Positions 8,071 to 14,512 of a stretch of DNA of 27,743 bases are shown piece after piece; within the stretch, counting starts at the first letter, position 1; each line of letters begins with the position of its first letter. The position numbers and the translations under genes are program-made. Below the pieces are notes generated by a model, which ran no database searches, was not told the DNA's origin, and was given only the letters and a program-made list of their open reading frames with translations. The stretch is from assembly GCA_041691815.1 (NCBI GenBank), contig JBEPTZ010000056.1, forward strand, positions 1 to 27,743, written 5' to 3'. Source of the DNA: 70-18 sp041691815. Lineage in GTDB: Bacteria; Pseudomonadota; Alphaproteobacteria; Acetobacterales; Acetobacteraceae.

Positions 8071-8322
8071 TCACTGCACCAGTGCCGCCAGCATCTCGTG
8101 CTGGGCGATCGCCGCCAGCGCCACATCCTGGTCGGCCGCCACCGCCATCGGCGTGCCGTCGGCGGCATGGATGGCGAAGGCCGGCGCGCCGTTCACCATC
8201 ACCGGCTTCACATAGGCGATCTGCGACACGCCCAGGTTGCTGAATTCGGCTGTGGACAGCTTGCGGATATTGAAGCTGCCAGTCTTGAAGCCGTCGGTCG
8301 GGATCATGGTTTCGTCGGTCAT
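8071..8322 (-). CDS. DUF1150 family protein
   Basis: Small protein of unknown function, 83 residues from the chosen start. The body (FNIRKLSTAEFSNLGVSQIA, then YVKPVMVNGAPAFAIHAADG) matches the DUF1150 family, found mainly in alphaproteobacteria and often next to a small heat-shock protein gene, as here. The start ATG at 8322 has a good ribosome binding site (AGGAGACC) and fits the family; the frame is open to 8373. It is 60 bases downstream of the hsp20 gene on the same strand and is probably co-transcribed, suggesting a role in protein quality control. That role is inference from context only. Confidence 0.82.
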   Translation of the reverse strand: MTDETMIPTDGFKTGSFNIRKLSTAEFSNLGVSQIAYVKPVMVNGAPAFAIHAADGTPMAVAADQDVALAAIAQHEMLAALVQ

Positions 8323-8382
8323 CTCAGGTCTCCTGTTCTGCGGCGCCGGTTGCGGCCGCCGCGTCGTGGGCATTCCCCACCG

Positions 8383-8841
8383 TCAGGCTTCCGGCTCGCC
8401 TTCCACCAGATGCCCGTTGCCGCTGCCTTTGCCGGTCTGGGTGATGCGGATGGTCTTCACCTTGGCGTCCGGCTGCGGCCGGGCAAGGTCAATATGAAGC
8501 AGCCCGCTATCCAGCCAGGCGCCGCGCACCTCGATCCCTTCGGCCAGCACGAAGGCGCGCTGGAACTGCCGTGCCGCGATGCCGCGATGCAGGAACACGC
8601 GGTCCTGGCTGTCGTCGGTCTGCCGGCCGCGGATCACCAGTTGGTTGTCTTCCTGGGTGATCTGCAGGTCGTCCATGGTGAAGCCGGCCACCGCCAGCGT
8701 GATGCGCAGCAGCGTCGGGCCGGTCTGCTCGATGTTGTACGGCGGGTAGCCGTCCGACGAGGTCTTGGCGGCACGTTCGAGCATCTGCTCGAGATGATCG
8801 AAGCCAAGGAACATCGGGGACGTGAACATACGGCCGGTCAT
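8383..8841 (-). CDS. Small heat-shock protein, Hsp20/IbpA family
   Basis: ATP-independent holdase that binds unfolding proteins and hands them to DnaK/ClpB. It has 152 residues. The N-terminal arm (FLGFDHLEQMLERA) is followed by an alpha-crystallin domain from about 35 to 130 (YPPYNIEQTGPTLLRITLAV at its start). The conserved AFVLAEGIEVRGAWLDSGLL near the end of the domain carries the A-x-x-x-n-G-v-L-like motif, here in the variant LDSGLL. The start ATG has AGGAGGAGG 6 bases upstream. It is the first gene of a two-gene unit with DUF1150. A heat-shock type promoter is possible in the 170-base upstream gap. Confidence 0.93.
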   Translation of the reverse strand: MTGRMFTSPMFLGFDHLEQMLERAAKTSSDGYPPYNIEQTGPTLLRITLAVAGFTMDDLQITQEDNQLVIRGRQTDDSQDRVFLHRGIAARQFQRAFVLAEGIEVRGAWLDSGLLHIDLARPQPDAKVKTIRITQTGKGSGNGHLVEGEPEA

Positions 8842-8903
8842 CGCGGGCCTCCTCCTACGAGCGAAGCAGCGCCGGGCCCCGCTATGGCGACCCGACCACT
8901 GCT

Positions 8904-8942
8904 ATTTTGGCCGACCGGGCCGCGGTTGCAAGCCCCCCGAGC
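8904..8942 (-). promoter_or_regulatory. Candidate heat-shock promoter of hsp20
   Basis: On the minus strand CTTGCA (8942-8937) is followed after about 27 bases by CAAAATA (8910-8904). A shorter spacing places the -10 region inside the GC-rich stretch. The CTTG core is typical of sigma-32 -35 elements in alphaproteobacteria. The match is partial and the spacing poor, so this is only a pointer to the likely promoter area, about 60-100 bases upstream of the hsp20 start. Confidence 0.2.
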
Positions 8943-9011
8943 GACGCAAGCGACGATGCAAGCAGGTGGAATGCGACGACGCATGTTGATCCCACCGCGC
9001 CCCGCCGCTAA

Positions 9012-9593
9012 ATGCGTGCCATGGCCATGTCCGCCCCCACCGCGCCCGCCCCCCCGCCCGACCTGCCGGCGGGAGCCGCCGAGCCGCTGCCGATCCTGAT
9101 CGCCCCCAACGCGATCCTGAAATCCCGCGCCCGCGCGGTGGCGCCGGCCGACGCCGACACCGTGCGCGCGCTCATCCCGCGCATGTTCACCACCATGTAT
9201 CGCGCCCCCGGCATCGGCCTGGCGGCACCCCAGGTCGGCGTCCGGCTGCGGCTGACCGTGGTCGACCTGATGCCCAACGACGCCCGCGCGCCGATCGTGC
9301 TGGTGAACCCCGAGGTGATCGCCGCCAGCACCGAGCTTGCGACCCGCGAGGAGGGCTGCCTGTCGCTGCCCAACCAATACGCCGACGTCACCCGCCCGGC
9401 CCGGGTCAAGGTGCGCTATTACGACCAGACCGGCGCCCGGAAAGAGATTGAGGCCGACGGCCTGCTGGCGGTCTGCCTGCAGCACGAGATCGACCATCTC
9501 GACGGCGTGCTGTTCGTCGACCACATCTCGGCGCTGAAGCGCAACATGCTGATGCGCAAGCTGGCCAAGGAAATCCGCCTCAAGGACGCCTGA
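9012..9593 (+). CDS. def: Peptide deformylase
   Basis: Metalloenzyme that removes the N-formyl group from nascent proteins. It has 193 residues from the first ATG. The three family motifs are intact: GIGLAAPQ (67-74), EGCLSLP (114-120) with the metal-binding Cys116, and HEIDH (158-162) with both His ligands and the catalytic Glu. In-frame ATGs at 9021 and 9027 are alternative starts. None has a clear ribosome binding site, and the first 20 residues are Ala/Pro-rich and outside the fold. The gene ends 4 bases before fmt, so deformylation and formylation functions are paired in one operon, as in many bacteria. Confidence 0.96.
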   Translation: MRAMAMSAPTAPAPPPDLPAGAAEPLPILIAPNAILKSRARAVAPADADTVRALIPRMFTTMYRAPGIGLAAPQVGVRLRLTVVDLMPNDARAPIVLVNPEVIAASTELATREEGCLSLPNQYADVTRPARVKVRYYDQTGARKEIEADGLLAVCLQHEIDHLDGVLFVDHISALKRNMLMRKLAKEIRLKDA

Positions 9594-9597
9594 GCCG

Positions 9598-10518
9598 ATG
9601 CGCATCGCCTTCATGGGCAGCCCGGATTTCGCGGTGCCGGCGCTGCGGGCACTGCACGCCGCCGGGCATGACATCGCCGCGGTCTACTGCCAGCCCCCCC
9701 GCCCGGCCGGCCGCGGCCACGGCCTGCGCCGCTGCCCGGTGCACGAGGCGGCGCTGGCGCTGGCGCTGCCGGTCCGCACCCCCGCCGGCCTGCGCCGCGA
9801 CGAGGCCGAACACGCCGCCTTCGCCGCCCTGGCGCTCGACGCCGCGGTGGTCGCCGCCTACGGCCTGATCCTGCCGCAGTCGATGCTCGACGCCCCCACA
9901 CGCGGCTGCCTCAACATCCATGCCAGCCTGTTGCCCCGCTGGCGCGGCGCCGGCCCGATCCAGGCGGCGATCCTGGCCGGCGACGCCGAGACCGGCATCA
10001 CCGTGATGCAGATGGACGCCGGGCTGGACACCGGCCCGATGCTGCTGCGTGAGGCGGTGCCCATCACCGCCACCACCACCACCGCCGCCCTGCACGACGC
10101 CCTTGCCGAACTCGGCGCCCGCCTCATCCTGCGCGCGCTGACGGAAAACCCGTGCGCCATCCCGCAGCCGGAAACCGGCGCCAGCTACGCCCCGAAACTC
10201 AGCCGCGCCGACGCCCCGCTCGACTGGACGCAGGACGCCACCACGCTGGATCGCCGGGTCCGGGCGCTGAACCCCTGGCCCGGCACCACCACCACGCTGG
10301 ACGGCGCGCCGCTGAAAATCCTTGCCGCCAGCCCCGAACCCGGCCCCAGCCTGCCTGGCAAGCTCCCGCCCGGCACCCTGCTCGACGCCCGCCTGCTGGT
10401 CGCCTGCGGCACCGGCGCGCTGCGCCTGCAACGCGTGCAATCCCCCGGCCGCGCCGCGCTGGACGCCGCCGCCTTCCTGCGCGGCCATCCGCTCGCCGCC
10501 GGCACCAGGCTGGGCTGA
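9598..10518 (+). CDS. fmt: Methionyl-tRNA formyltransferase
   Basis: Transfers a formyl group from 10-formyl-tetrahydrofolate to initiator Met-tRNA. It has 306 residues (E. coli 315). The N-terminal Rossmann domain starts MRIAFMGSPDFAVPAL. The folate-binding catalytic triad is visible as N106 and H108 in LNIHASLLPRWRGAGPIQ and D144 in AGLDTG. The C-terminal OB-like tRNA-binding domain covers about 205-306. The loop after the first motif reads GRGHGLRRCPVHEAA in place of the more usual GRGxxxxxSPVK, a mild variant. It follows def closely and its stop overlaps the truA start (TGATG, 10516-10520). Confidence 0.96.
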   Translation: MRIAFMGSPDFAVPALRALHAAGHDIAAVYCQPPRPAGRGHGLRRCPVHEAALALALPVRTPAGLRRDEAEHAAFAALALDAAVVAAYGLILPQSMLDAPTRGCLNIHASLLPRWRGAGPIQAAILAGDAETGITVMQMDAGLDTGPMLLREAVPITATTTTAALHDALAELGARLILRALTENPCAIPQPETGASYAPKLSRADAPLDWTQDATTLDRRVRALNPWPGTTTTLDGAPLKILAASPEPGPSLPGKLPPGTLLDARLLVACGTGALRLQRVQSPGRAALDAAAFLRGHPLAAGTRLG

Positions 10519-11276
10519 TGCCCCGCTACGCGCTCGAACTGGAATGGGACGGCAGCGGCCTCACCGGCTGGCAGCGCCAGAAAGACGGCCTCTCGGTCCA
10601 GCAGATCCTGGAAGCCGCCGCCACCCGCCTCGCCCTCGCGCTGCCGGTCGCAGCCGTCGCCGCCGGCCGCACCGATGCCGGCGTGCATGCCGAGGCGATG
10701 GTCGTCCAACTCGACCTCGACCGCGCCATGCCGCCGGAGAAACTCCGCGACGCGCTGAACTTCCACCTGCTGCCGCACCCGGTGGTGGTGCTGCGCGCCG
10801 CCGCCGCCGCCGCCGGCTGGCACGCCCGCTTCTCCGCCATCGGCCGCGCCTACCGCTACCGCATCCTCGACCGCCCCTCTCGCCCGGCGCTGCTCGCCGG
10901 CCAGGTCTGGCACACGATCCACCCGCTCGACGCCGCCGCGATGCACATCGCCGCGCAATCGCTGCTCGGCCACCACGATTTCACCAGCTTCCGCGCCACC
11001 GCCTGCCAGGCCAAATCGCCGGTCCGCACCCTCGACCAGCTGAGCGTCACCCGCTACGGCGAGCTGGTGGAGATCATCGCCGAAGCCCGCAGCTTCCTGC
11101 ACCACCAGGTGCGCAACATCGCCGGCACGCTGACCCTGGTCGGCGAAGGCCGCTGGCCGATCGCCCGCGTCGCCGAGGCGCTGGCCGCCCGGAACCGCGC
11201 CGCCGCCGGCCCCACCGCCGCCGCCTGCGGCCTCAGCCTCACCGCCGTGCGCTATCCCACCGACCCGTTCGGCTGA
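10518..11276 (+). CDS. truA: tRNA pseudouridine(38-40) synthase TruA
   Basis: Isomerises uridines 38, 39 and 40 in the anticodon stem-loop of many tRNAs. It has 252 residues (E. coli 270). The catalytic motif AAGRTDAGVHA carries the nucleophile Asp53. Other family blocks are NFHLLPHPVVVLRA (about 75-90), FTSFRATACQAKSPVRTLD (about 155-175) and SFLHHQVRNIAGTLTLVG (about 194-211). The start ATG overlaps the fmt stop, so translation is coupled. It is the last gene of the def-fmt-truA operon, an order frequent in alphaproteobacteria. Confidence 0.96.
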   Translation: MPRYALELEWDGSGLTGWQRQKDGLSVQQILEAAATRLALALPVAAVAAGRTDAGVHAEAMVVQLDLDRAMPPEKLRDALNFHLLPHPVVVLRAAAAAAGWHARFSAIGRAYRYRILDRPSRPALLAGQVWHTIHPLDAAAMHIAAQSLLGHHDFTSFRATACQAKSPVRTLDQLSVTRYGELVEIIAEARSFLHHQVRNIAGTLTLVGEGRWPIARVAEALAARNRAAAGPTAAACGLSLTAVRYPTDPFG

Positions 11277-11335
11277 GCGCCCGCCTCGGCGGCCTTGAAT
11301 CCGCCCGCGCTTTGTCCGCAAACTGCCGCCCATCC

Positions 11336-11343
11336 AAGGAGGG
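11336..11343 (+). promoter_or_regulatory. Strong ribosome binding site of the TfdA-like dioxygenase
   Basis: AAGGAGGG lies 7 bases before the ATG at 11351. It fixes the start within a frame that is open much further upstream through truA and fmt. Confidence 0.7.
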
Positions 11344-11350
11344 CGCCGCG

Positions 11351-12226
11351 ATGCAGATCACCCAGACCCACCCCATTTTCACCGCCGAAGTCGCTGACCT
11401 CGACCTGCGCCAGCCGCTCACGCCCACCCAGGCCGCCGAGGTGGAAGCCGCGATGGACCGCTACGGCGTGCTGATCTTCCACGACCAGGACGTCACCGAC
11501 GACCAGCAGAAAGCCTTCGCGCGCAATTTCGGCACCCTGGAATTCGCCACCGGCAACATCCAGACCAACGACGAGCGCCGCATCCCGTTCGACATGGCCG
11601 ACATCTCCAACCTCGACCGCGACAACAAGCTGTTCGCCCGCGACGACCGCCGCCGCATGTTCAACCTCGGCAACCTGCTCTGGCACAGCGACAGCAGCTT
11701 CAAGCCGACCCCGGCGAAATTCTCCGCCCTCTCCGCCCGCGCCATCCCCACAACCGGCGGCGACACCCAGTTCGCCGACATGCGCGCCGCCTACGACGCG
11801 CTCGACGACGCCACCCGCGCCGAGATCGCCGACCTCGTCACCCACCACTCGCTGATCTACTCGCGCGGCCTGCTCGGGTTCGCCGAATTCACCGCCGATG
11901 AAAAACAGAAATTCGCCCCGGTCCGCCAGCGCCTGGTCCGCGCCAACCGCAGCACCGGCCGCAAATCGATCTACCTGTCCTCACACATCGGCGAGATCGA
12001 AGGCATGCCCCGTCCGGAGGGGATGGCGCTGATCCGCGACCTGATGGAGCACGCCACCCGGCCCGAATTCGTCTACACCCACCGCTGGCGCCTGCACGAC
12101 ATCGTCATGTGGGACAACCGCCAGACCATGCACCGCGCCCGCCGCTACAACGACACCGGCGAGGTCCGCGACATGCGCCGCACCACGGTGGAAGACATCG
12201 CGCCGACGCTGCAACAGGCTGCCTGA
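11351..12226 (+). CDS. TauD/TfdA family 2-oxoglutarate-dependent dioxygenase, TfdA-like
   Basis: Non-haem Fe(II) oxygenase that couples 2-oxoglutarate decarboxylation to substrate hydroxylation. It has 291 residues. The facial triad is seen as H112 and D114 in LLWHSDSSFKP, and H261 in MWDNRQTMHRARRY. The 2-oxoglutarate-binding arginine is in VRDMRRTTV (R276/R277). The overall pattern (HPIFTAEVADLDLRQPL near the start, GGDTQFADMRAAYDAL at 137-151, VMWDNR near the end) is closer to 2,4-D dioxygenase TfdA than to taurine dioxygenase TauD. The natural substrate is not shown. Many such homologues act on aryloxy- or alkyl-carboxylates, sulfonates or sulfates. It stands alone after truA with a 74-base gap and its own strong ribosome binding site. 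Confidence 0.9.
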   Translation: MQITQTHPIFTAEVADLDLRQPLTPTQAAEVEAAMDRYGVLIFHDQDVTDDQQKAFARNFGTLEFATGNIQTNDERRIPFDMADISNLDRDNKLFARDDRRRMFNLGNLLWHSDSSFKPTPAKFSALSARAIPTTGGDTQFADMRAAYDALDDATRAEIADLVTHHSLIYSRGLLGFAEFTADEKQKFAPVRQRLVRANRSTGRKSIYLSSHIGEIEGMPRPEGMALIRDLMEHATRPEFVYTHRWRLHDIVMWDNRQTMHRARRYNDTGEVRDMRRTTVEDIAPTLQQAA

Positions 12227-12559
12227 GGCCCAGCGAGAGACCTTCCGTCCAAAGCAAGATTGACATGGCGCCGGGGAGGCGGGGAGAAGCAAGGGCTGCC
12301 TCCAGCAGACTAGCGCCGTGGTCGGGCTGGCGATGGCGAGCCGGGTGAGTATGGGTTGGTCGGGGTATTGGCAGCGGGCGCAGAACTAGCGCTGGAACAT
12401 TGGTTCCTGACGCTGAGTGGTGATAGGATAGAAGGCGGTGGTCGGGTGGTGCCCGAGTCGCCGGAAACAGCGGCCACCGCTGGCCGTGTGCGTAACCCCT
12501 ATACGCGGCACAGAGGTGGCTGTGCAATTAGTATCGGCGACAGGACATAATAACAATCA
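12227..12559. other. Gene-free stretch with a dispersed repeat copy
   Basis: This 333-base stretch lies between the dioxygenase and the low-GC orphan gene. It contains one copy of the 40-bp dispersed repeat (12254-12293). A 64-codon open frame at 12356-12550 has no recognisable motif and no ribosome binding site, and I do not call it a gene. The last 60 bases become AT-rich, matching the orphan gene, and may hold its promoter. The junction near 12300-12500 looks like scar or remnant DNA. Confidence 0.5.
12254..12293 (+). repeat. 40-bp dispersed repeat, copy 1
   Basis: The sequence starts GCAAGATTGACATGGCGCC and ends CGGGGAGAAGCAAG. It matches 14313-14352 at 37 of 40 positions in the same orientation. 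The two copies bracket the accessory-looking segment containing the orphan membrane gene and the DoxX gene. Confidence 0.85.
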
Positions 12560-13204
12560 ATGAAGACGGCGTGGAGTATTTCGGTAACAAGCGTCGGGAT
12601 TGGGCTTGCAGTCGGTCCCATTTTGATGAAAGGCACGTCATCAATTTCGCACTGGGGAGCATGCCTATCCTTCCTTTCGCCGGCTTTATTGTTAGCCGTA
12701 GTAACCTTTATGTGGCTGTATAAAAGAACTGACCGAGATTGGACTGTATGGCTGCGTGCGGCCGGTATATTAGCGTATGTGCTGGGGCTAACGCCAATTC
12801 TGATCTGGACTGCTTGGCCGGTGGCCAATGCGGAGATGCTGCCCCCTTCAATTAATGGAAACGGCAACTGCATCAACATTGGACCGTCTCAAGGCCCGCA
12901 AACTAATAACTGCTCGACAATCGTAAACCCACCACCACCGCGCAATCCTTCGATGCTGTATCTGCCGAATGGCGAACAGGTTGGCAACGTTTCCGGCATT
13001 CATCCCTCATCGGATATGACAACCGTTAAATTCGACCGAATTAATGTCCCCGACAATTTTCCGTGGGGTGGAATAGTCAAAATTCAGCATGTTACAATCT
13101 CTTGTGAGAAACCCAGCGGGGGCGACTCCGGTCGCATCGAAGGATTCGGATTGCCGATTAATTCATATTGGACTGTAACCTGTAAGGTCCTTGGACCTGC
13201 GTAG
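12560..13204 (+). CDS. Hypothetical membrane-anchored protein, low GC, probably acquired
   Basis: I do not recognise the family. The 214-residue product has three predicted hydrophobic segments (about 7-23, 33-54 and 65-88). A linker follows that is rich in Asn, Gly and Pro with two Cys (NGNGNCINIGPSQG, then QTNNC, then NPPPPRNP). The last 90 residues form a soluble domain with VKIQHVTISCEKPSGGDSGR and a final Cys, probably periplasmic if the third segment is the last. The base composition is far from its surroundings: hand counts of two 60-base lines give 45% and 47% GC, against 82% in a line of truA. The ribosome binding site is weak. The gene is isolated, with gene-free repeat-bearing DNA on both sides, which suggests horizontal transfer. 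The reading frame seems genuine because the protein has clear topology and no stop. Confidence 0.7.
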   Translation: MKTAWSISVTSVGIGLAVGPILMKGTSSISHWGACLSFLSPALLLAVVTFMWLYKRTDRDWTVWLRAAGILAYVLGLTPILIWTAWPVANAEMLPPSINGNGNCINIGPSQGPQTNNCSTIVNPPPPRNPSMLYLPNGEQVGNVSGIHPSSDMTTVKFDRINVPDNFPWGGIVKIQHVTISCEKPSGGDSGRIEGFGLPINSYWTVTCKVLGPA

Positions 13205-13569
13205 TAATCTGCCACCACAGCAATTCCACCAGGCCGGCGCACCCTACCCCTGCTTCGTGCCATCTCCGCGTTACCTAAGCTCCCAACTACCACCCGACAT
13301 CAGGCCGGCTCAGAATCCGCCGCGCAATCTCGCCTAGGCCAACGTGTGATGGGTCGCCTTCCCGTCTCCAATCCCCTTCGTCGCAAAGGCCTGAATGGCG
13401 ATGCGACCGCGCCCACAGGCTGGCCGCCCCCTCTGCCTGAGCGGCGGGGGGCAGCGCGCATGGGTTGGTCCAGTGCATGCGGTATAACAGAAGAACCGCG
13501 CGCCAGCGGCCTCCGTTTCGCGGTGGCGGCTGCTACATGATACTGGAAAAGAGGCGAACGGCAGAAGGC

Positions 13570-13586
13570 AGAGACGTGTCGTCTCT
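13570..13586. repeat. Short perfect hairpin
   Basis: AGAGACG (13570-13576) and CGTCTCT (13580-13586) are exact reverse complements around TGT. It lies 4 bases before the tandem repeat and downstream of the convergent doxX gene end. It could be a small terminator or part of a repeat element. Confidence 0.4.
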
Positions 13587-13590
13587 CACT

Positions 13591-13622
13591 ATTGCTACAG
13601 ATCCTCATTGCTACAGATCCTC
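13591..13622 (+). repeat. Two perfect tandem copies of a 16-bp unit
   Basis: ATTGCTACAGATCCTC occurs at 13591-13606 and again at 13607-13622 without a gap or mismatch. It lies 36 bases downstream of the doxX stop. The function is unknown; a replication slippage product in non-coding DNA is the simplest explanation. Confidence 0.9.
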
Positions 13623-13657
13623 CTTGAACGCCGATCACTCGTCCGCCCAGCCGCCGG

Positions 13658-14146
13658 TCAGGCGCCGGCCGCCCAGCCCAGCAGAGGGTTACGCTGCGCC
13701 ACCGCCTGCCGCGCCAGCCAGCCATCCAGCCCCCACACCTGCCCGGCCCGACTGGCGATCAGCAGCCCGAGCACCAGCGCATCGATCACGTGCTCATCGA
13801 CCAGAAAGTTGGTGGTGTCGCTGACATAGGGAAAATCCAGATGCGCCATCCAGTACAGCACCATCAGCCCGATCGCCGCGATCGAACTCACCCGCACCAG
13901 CAGTCCTGCCAGCAGCGAGAGCCCGATCAGCAGGTGTCCGTACTCCACCAGGAACGAGATCGTCGGCGCCACCGCCGGCGCGGCGAACAGCGCAAAGAAG
14001 CCGTGAAAGGTCTTGCTGGTGCCGAGAAAACTGCTGACGCTCCACCCCGGCACCAGCACCTGATGCGATGCCGCGTAGAGAAACACCCAGGCCAGGCTGA
14101 GCCGCAGCAGCAGGATCAGCGAACGCTCCGAAGCAGTCCCAGACAT
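13658..14146 (-). CDS. DoxX family membrane protein
   Basis: Small integral membrane protein of the DoxX/TQO small-subunit-like family, 162 residues. Four hydrophobic helices are visible: about 10-28 (ILLLRLSLAWVFLYAASH), 52-72, 74-100 (LLIGLSLLAGLLVRVSSIAA) and 122-140 (VIDALVLGLLIAS). The order and the EYGHLLIGLSLLAG block are typical of the family. Members are linked to thiosulfate:quinone oxidoreductase, to redox stress or to unknown roles; no partner subunit lies nearby, so the role is open. The ATG at 14146 was chosen over the ATG at 14158 because GGAGG (14152-14156) lies 5 bases upstream of it. It lies inside the repeat-bounded segment. Confidence 0.82.
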   Translation of the reverse strand: MSGTASERSLILLLRLSLAWVFLYAASHQVLVPGWSVSSFLGTSKTFHGFFALFAAPAVAPTISFLVEYGHLLIGLSLLAGLLVRVSSIAAIGLMVLYWMAHLDFPYVSDTTNFLVDEHVIDALVLGLLIASRAGQVWGLDGWLARQAVAQRNPLLGWAAGA

Positions 14147-14227
14147 TTCCGCCTCCATTGCCTAACGCAACGCAATGCTACGGATATTTGCAGCCGGCGA
14201 ATTGATCCCACGCAACAACCGGCGCTT

Positions 14228-14260
14228 TCATCTCCGTGCCTTCGTGTCTTTGTGGTGAAT
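14228..14260 (-). repeat. Widespread intergenic repeat motif
   Basis: The plus strand contains CTTCGTGTCTTTGTGGTGA preceded by TCATCTCCGTGC. On the minus strand it reads as TTCACCACAAAGACACGAAG followed by GCACGGAGATGA. This sequence type recurs in intergenic DNA of many unrelated bacteria and is often mis-translated as TTKTRRH. The statement on distribution is from general knowledge, not from a search here. Confidence 0.6.
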
Positions 14261-14312
14261 CTTCTTCCTTGCCTACCCGGGCGCGCCCGCCAATGAGTGC
14301 CGCCGGCAAAGA

Positions 14313-14352
14313 GCGAGATTGACATGGCGGCGGGGAGACGGGGAGAAGCAAG
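14313..14352 (+). repeat. 40-bp dispersed repeat, copy 2
   Basis: It matches 12254-12293 at 37 of 40 positions in direct orientation. It starts GCGAGATTGACATGGCGGC and ends CGGGGAGAAGCAAG. It also forms the left outer arm of the imperfect palindrome at 14313-14500. Confidence 0.85.
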
Positions 14353-14500
14353 TGGCGCCGCTGCTCTCCCTCTTCGCCTCTACGTCTCTTTGTGATCTTG
14401 CCTGCCTTCTTCTCCGATCCGGCAAGCAAGCCAGTTAACAAAGAGACGGAGAGGTGAAGCGCAGCAAGGCAAGTTACTCCCGTCTCCCCGCCTCCACGTG
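14313..14500. repeat. Large imperfect palindrome (MITE- or REP-like)
   Basis: Nested inverted arms share one centre near 14411. The outer arm GGCGGGGAGACGGG (14329-14342) pairs exactly with CCCGTCTCCCCGCC (14479-14492). The middle arm at 14373-14394 (CTTCGCCTCTACGTCTCTTTGT read without its last bases) pairs with 14437-14458 at 20 of 22 positions. The inner arm CTTGCCTGCC (14397-14406) pairs with GGCAAGCAAG (14421-14430) with one mismatch. No transposase gene is present. The structure would fold into a long hairpin in RNA or single-stranded DNA. Confidence 0.7.
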
Positions 14501-14512
14501 AACCTTCCTTGC

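Larger units (their letters stand above)
13205..13657. other. Gene-free stretch between orphan gene and doxX
   Basis: No convincing gene is seen in this 453-base stretch. Open frames on the minus strand (13287-13478 and 13300-13725) are Arg/Gly/Pro-rich without motifs. The right part holds a small hairpin (13570-13586) and a 16-bp tandem repeat (13591-13622). The composition returns to high GC after about 13220, so the border of the low-GC block is near the stop of the orphan gene. The stretch may be decayed coding DNA. Confidence 0.5.
14147..14512. other. Gene-free repeat cluster between doxX and mazG
   Basis: This 366-base stretch has no convincing gene. It holds a widespread intergenic repeat motif (14228-14260), copy 2 of the 40-bp dispersed repeat (14313-14352) and a large imperfect palindrome (14313-14500). 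The phrase CTTCCTTGCCTACCCG occurs twice (14264-14279 and 14504-14519), framing the palindrome as a direct repeat. Such open frames as exist in it read as repeat-derived peptides (for example FTTKTRRHGDES on the minus strand). Confidence 0.65.

Noticed and set aside
11351..12226. Calling the dioxygenase a taurine dioxygenase working with the ABC importer at the left edge
   Set aside because: The genes are 10 kb apart, and the protein sequence is TfdA-like, so the link to sulfonate import is not supported.
12356..12550. A 64-codon open frame before the orphan gene
   Set aside because: There is no ribosome binding site and no recognisable motif, and the sequence is in repeat-bearing non-coding DNA.
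13287..13725. Minus-strand open frames between the orphan gene and doxX
   Set aside because: They are Arg/Gly/Pro-rich, lack motifs and a ribosome binding site, and one of them overlaps the doxX gene in another frame.
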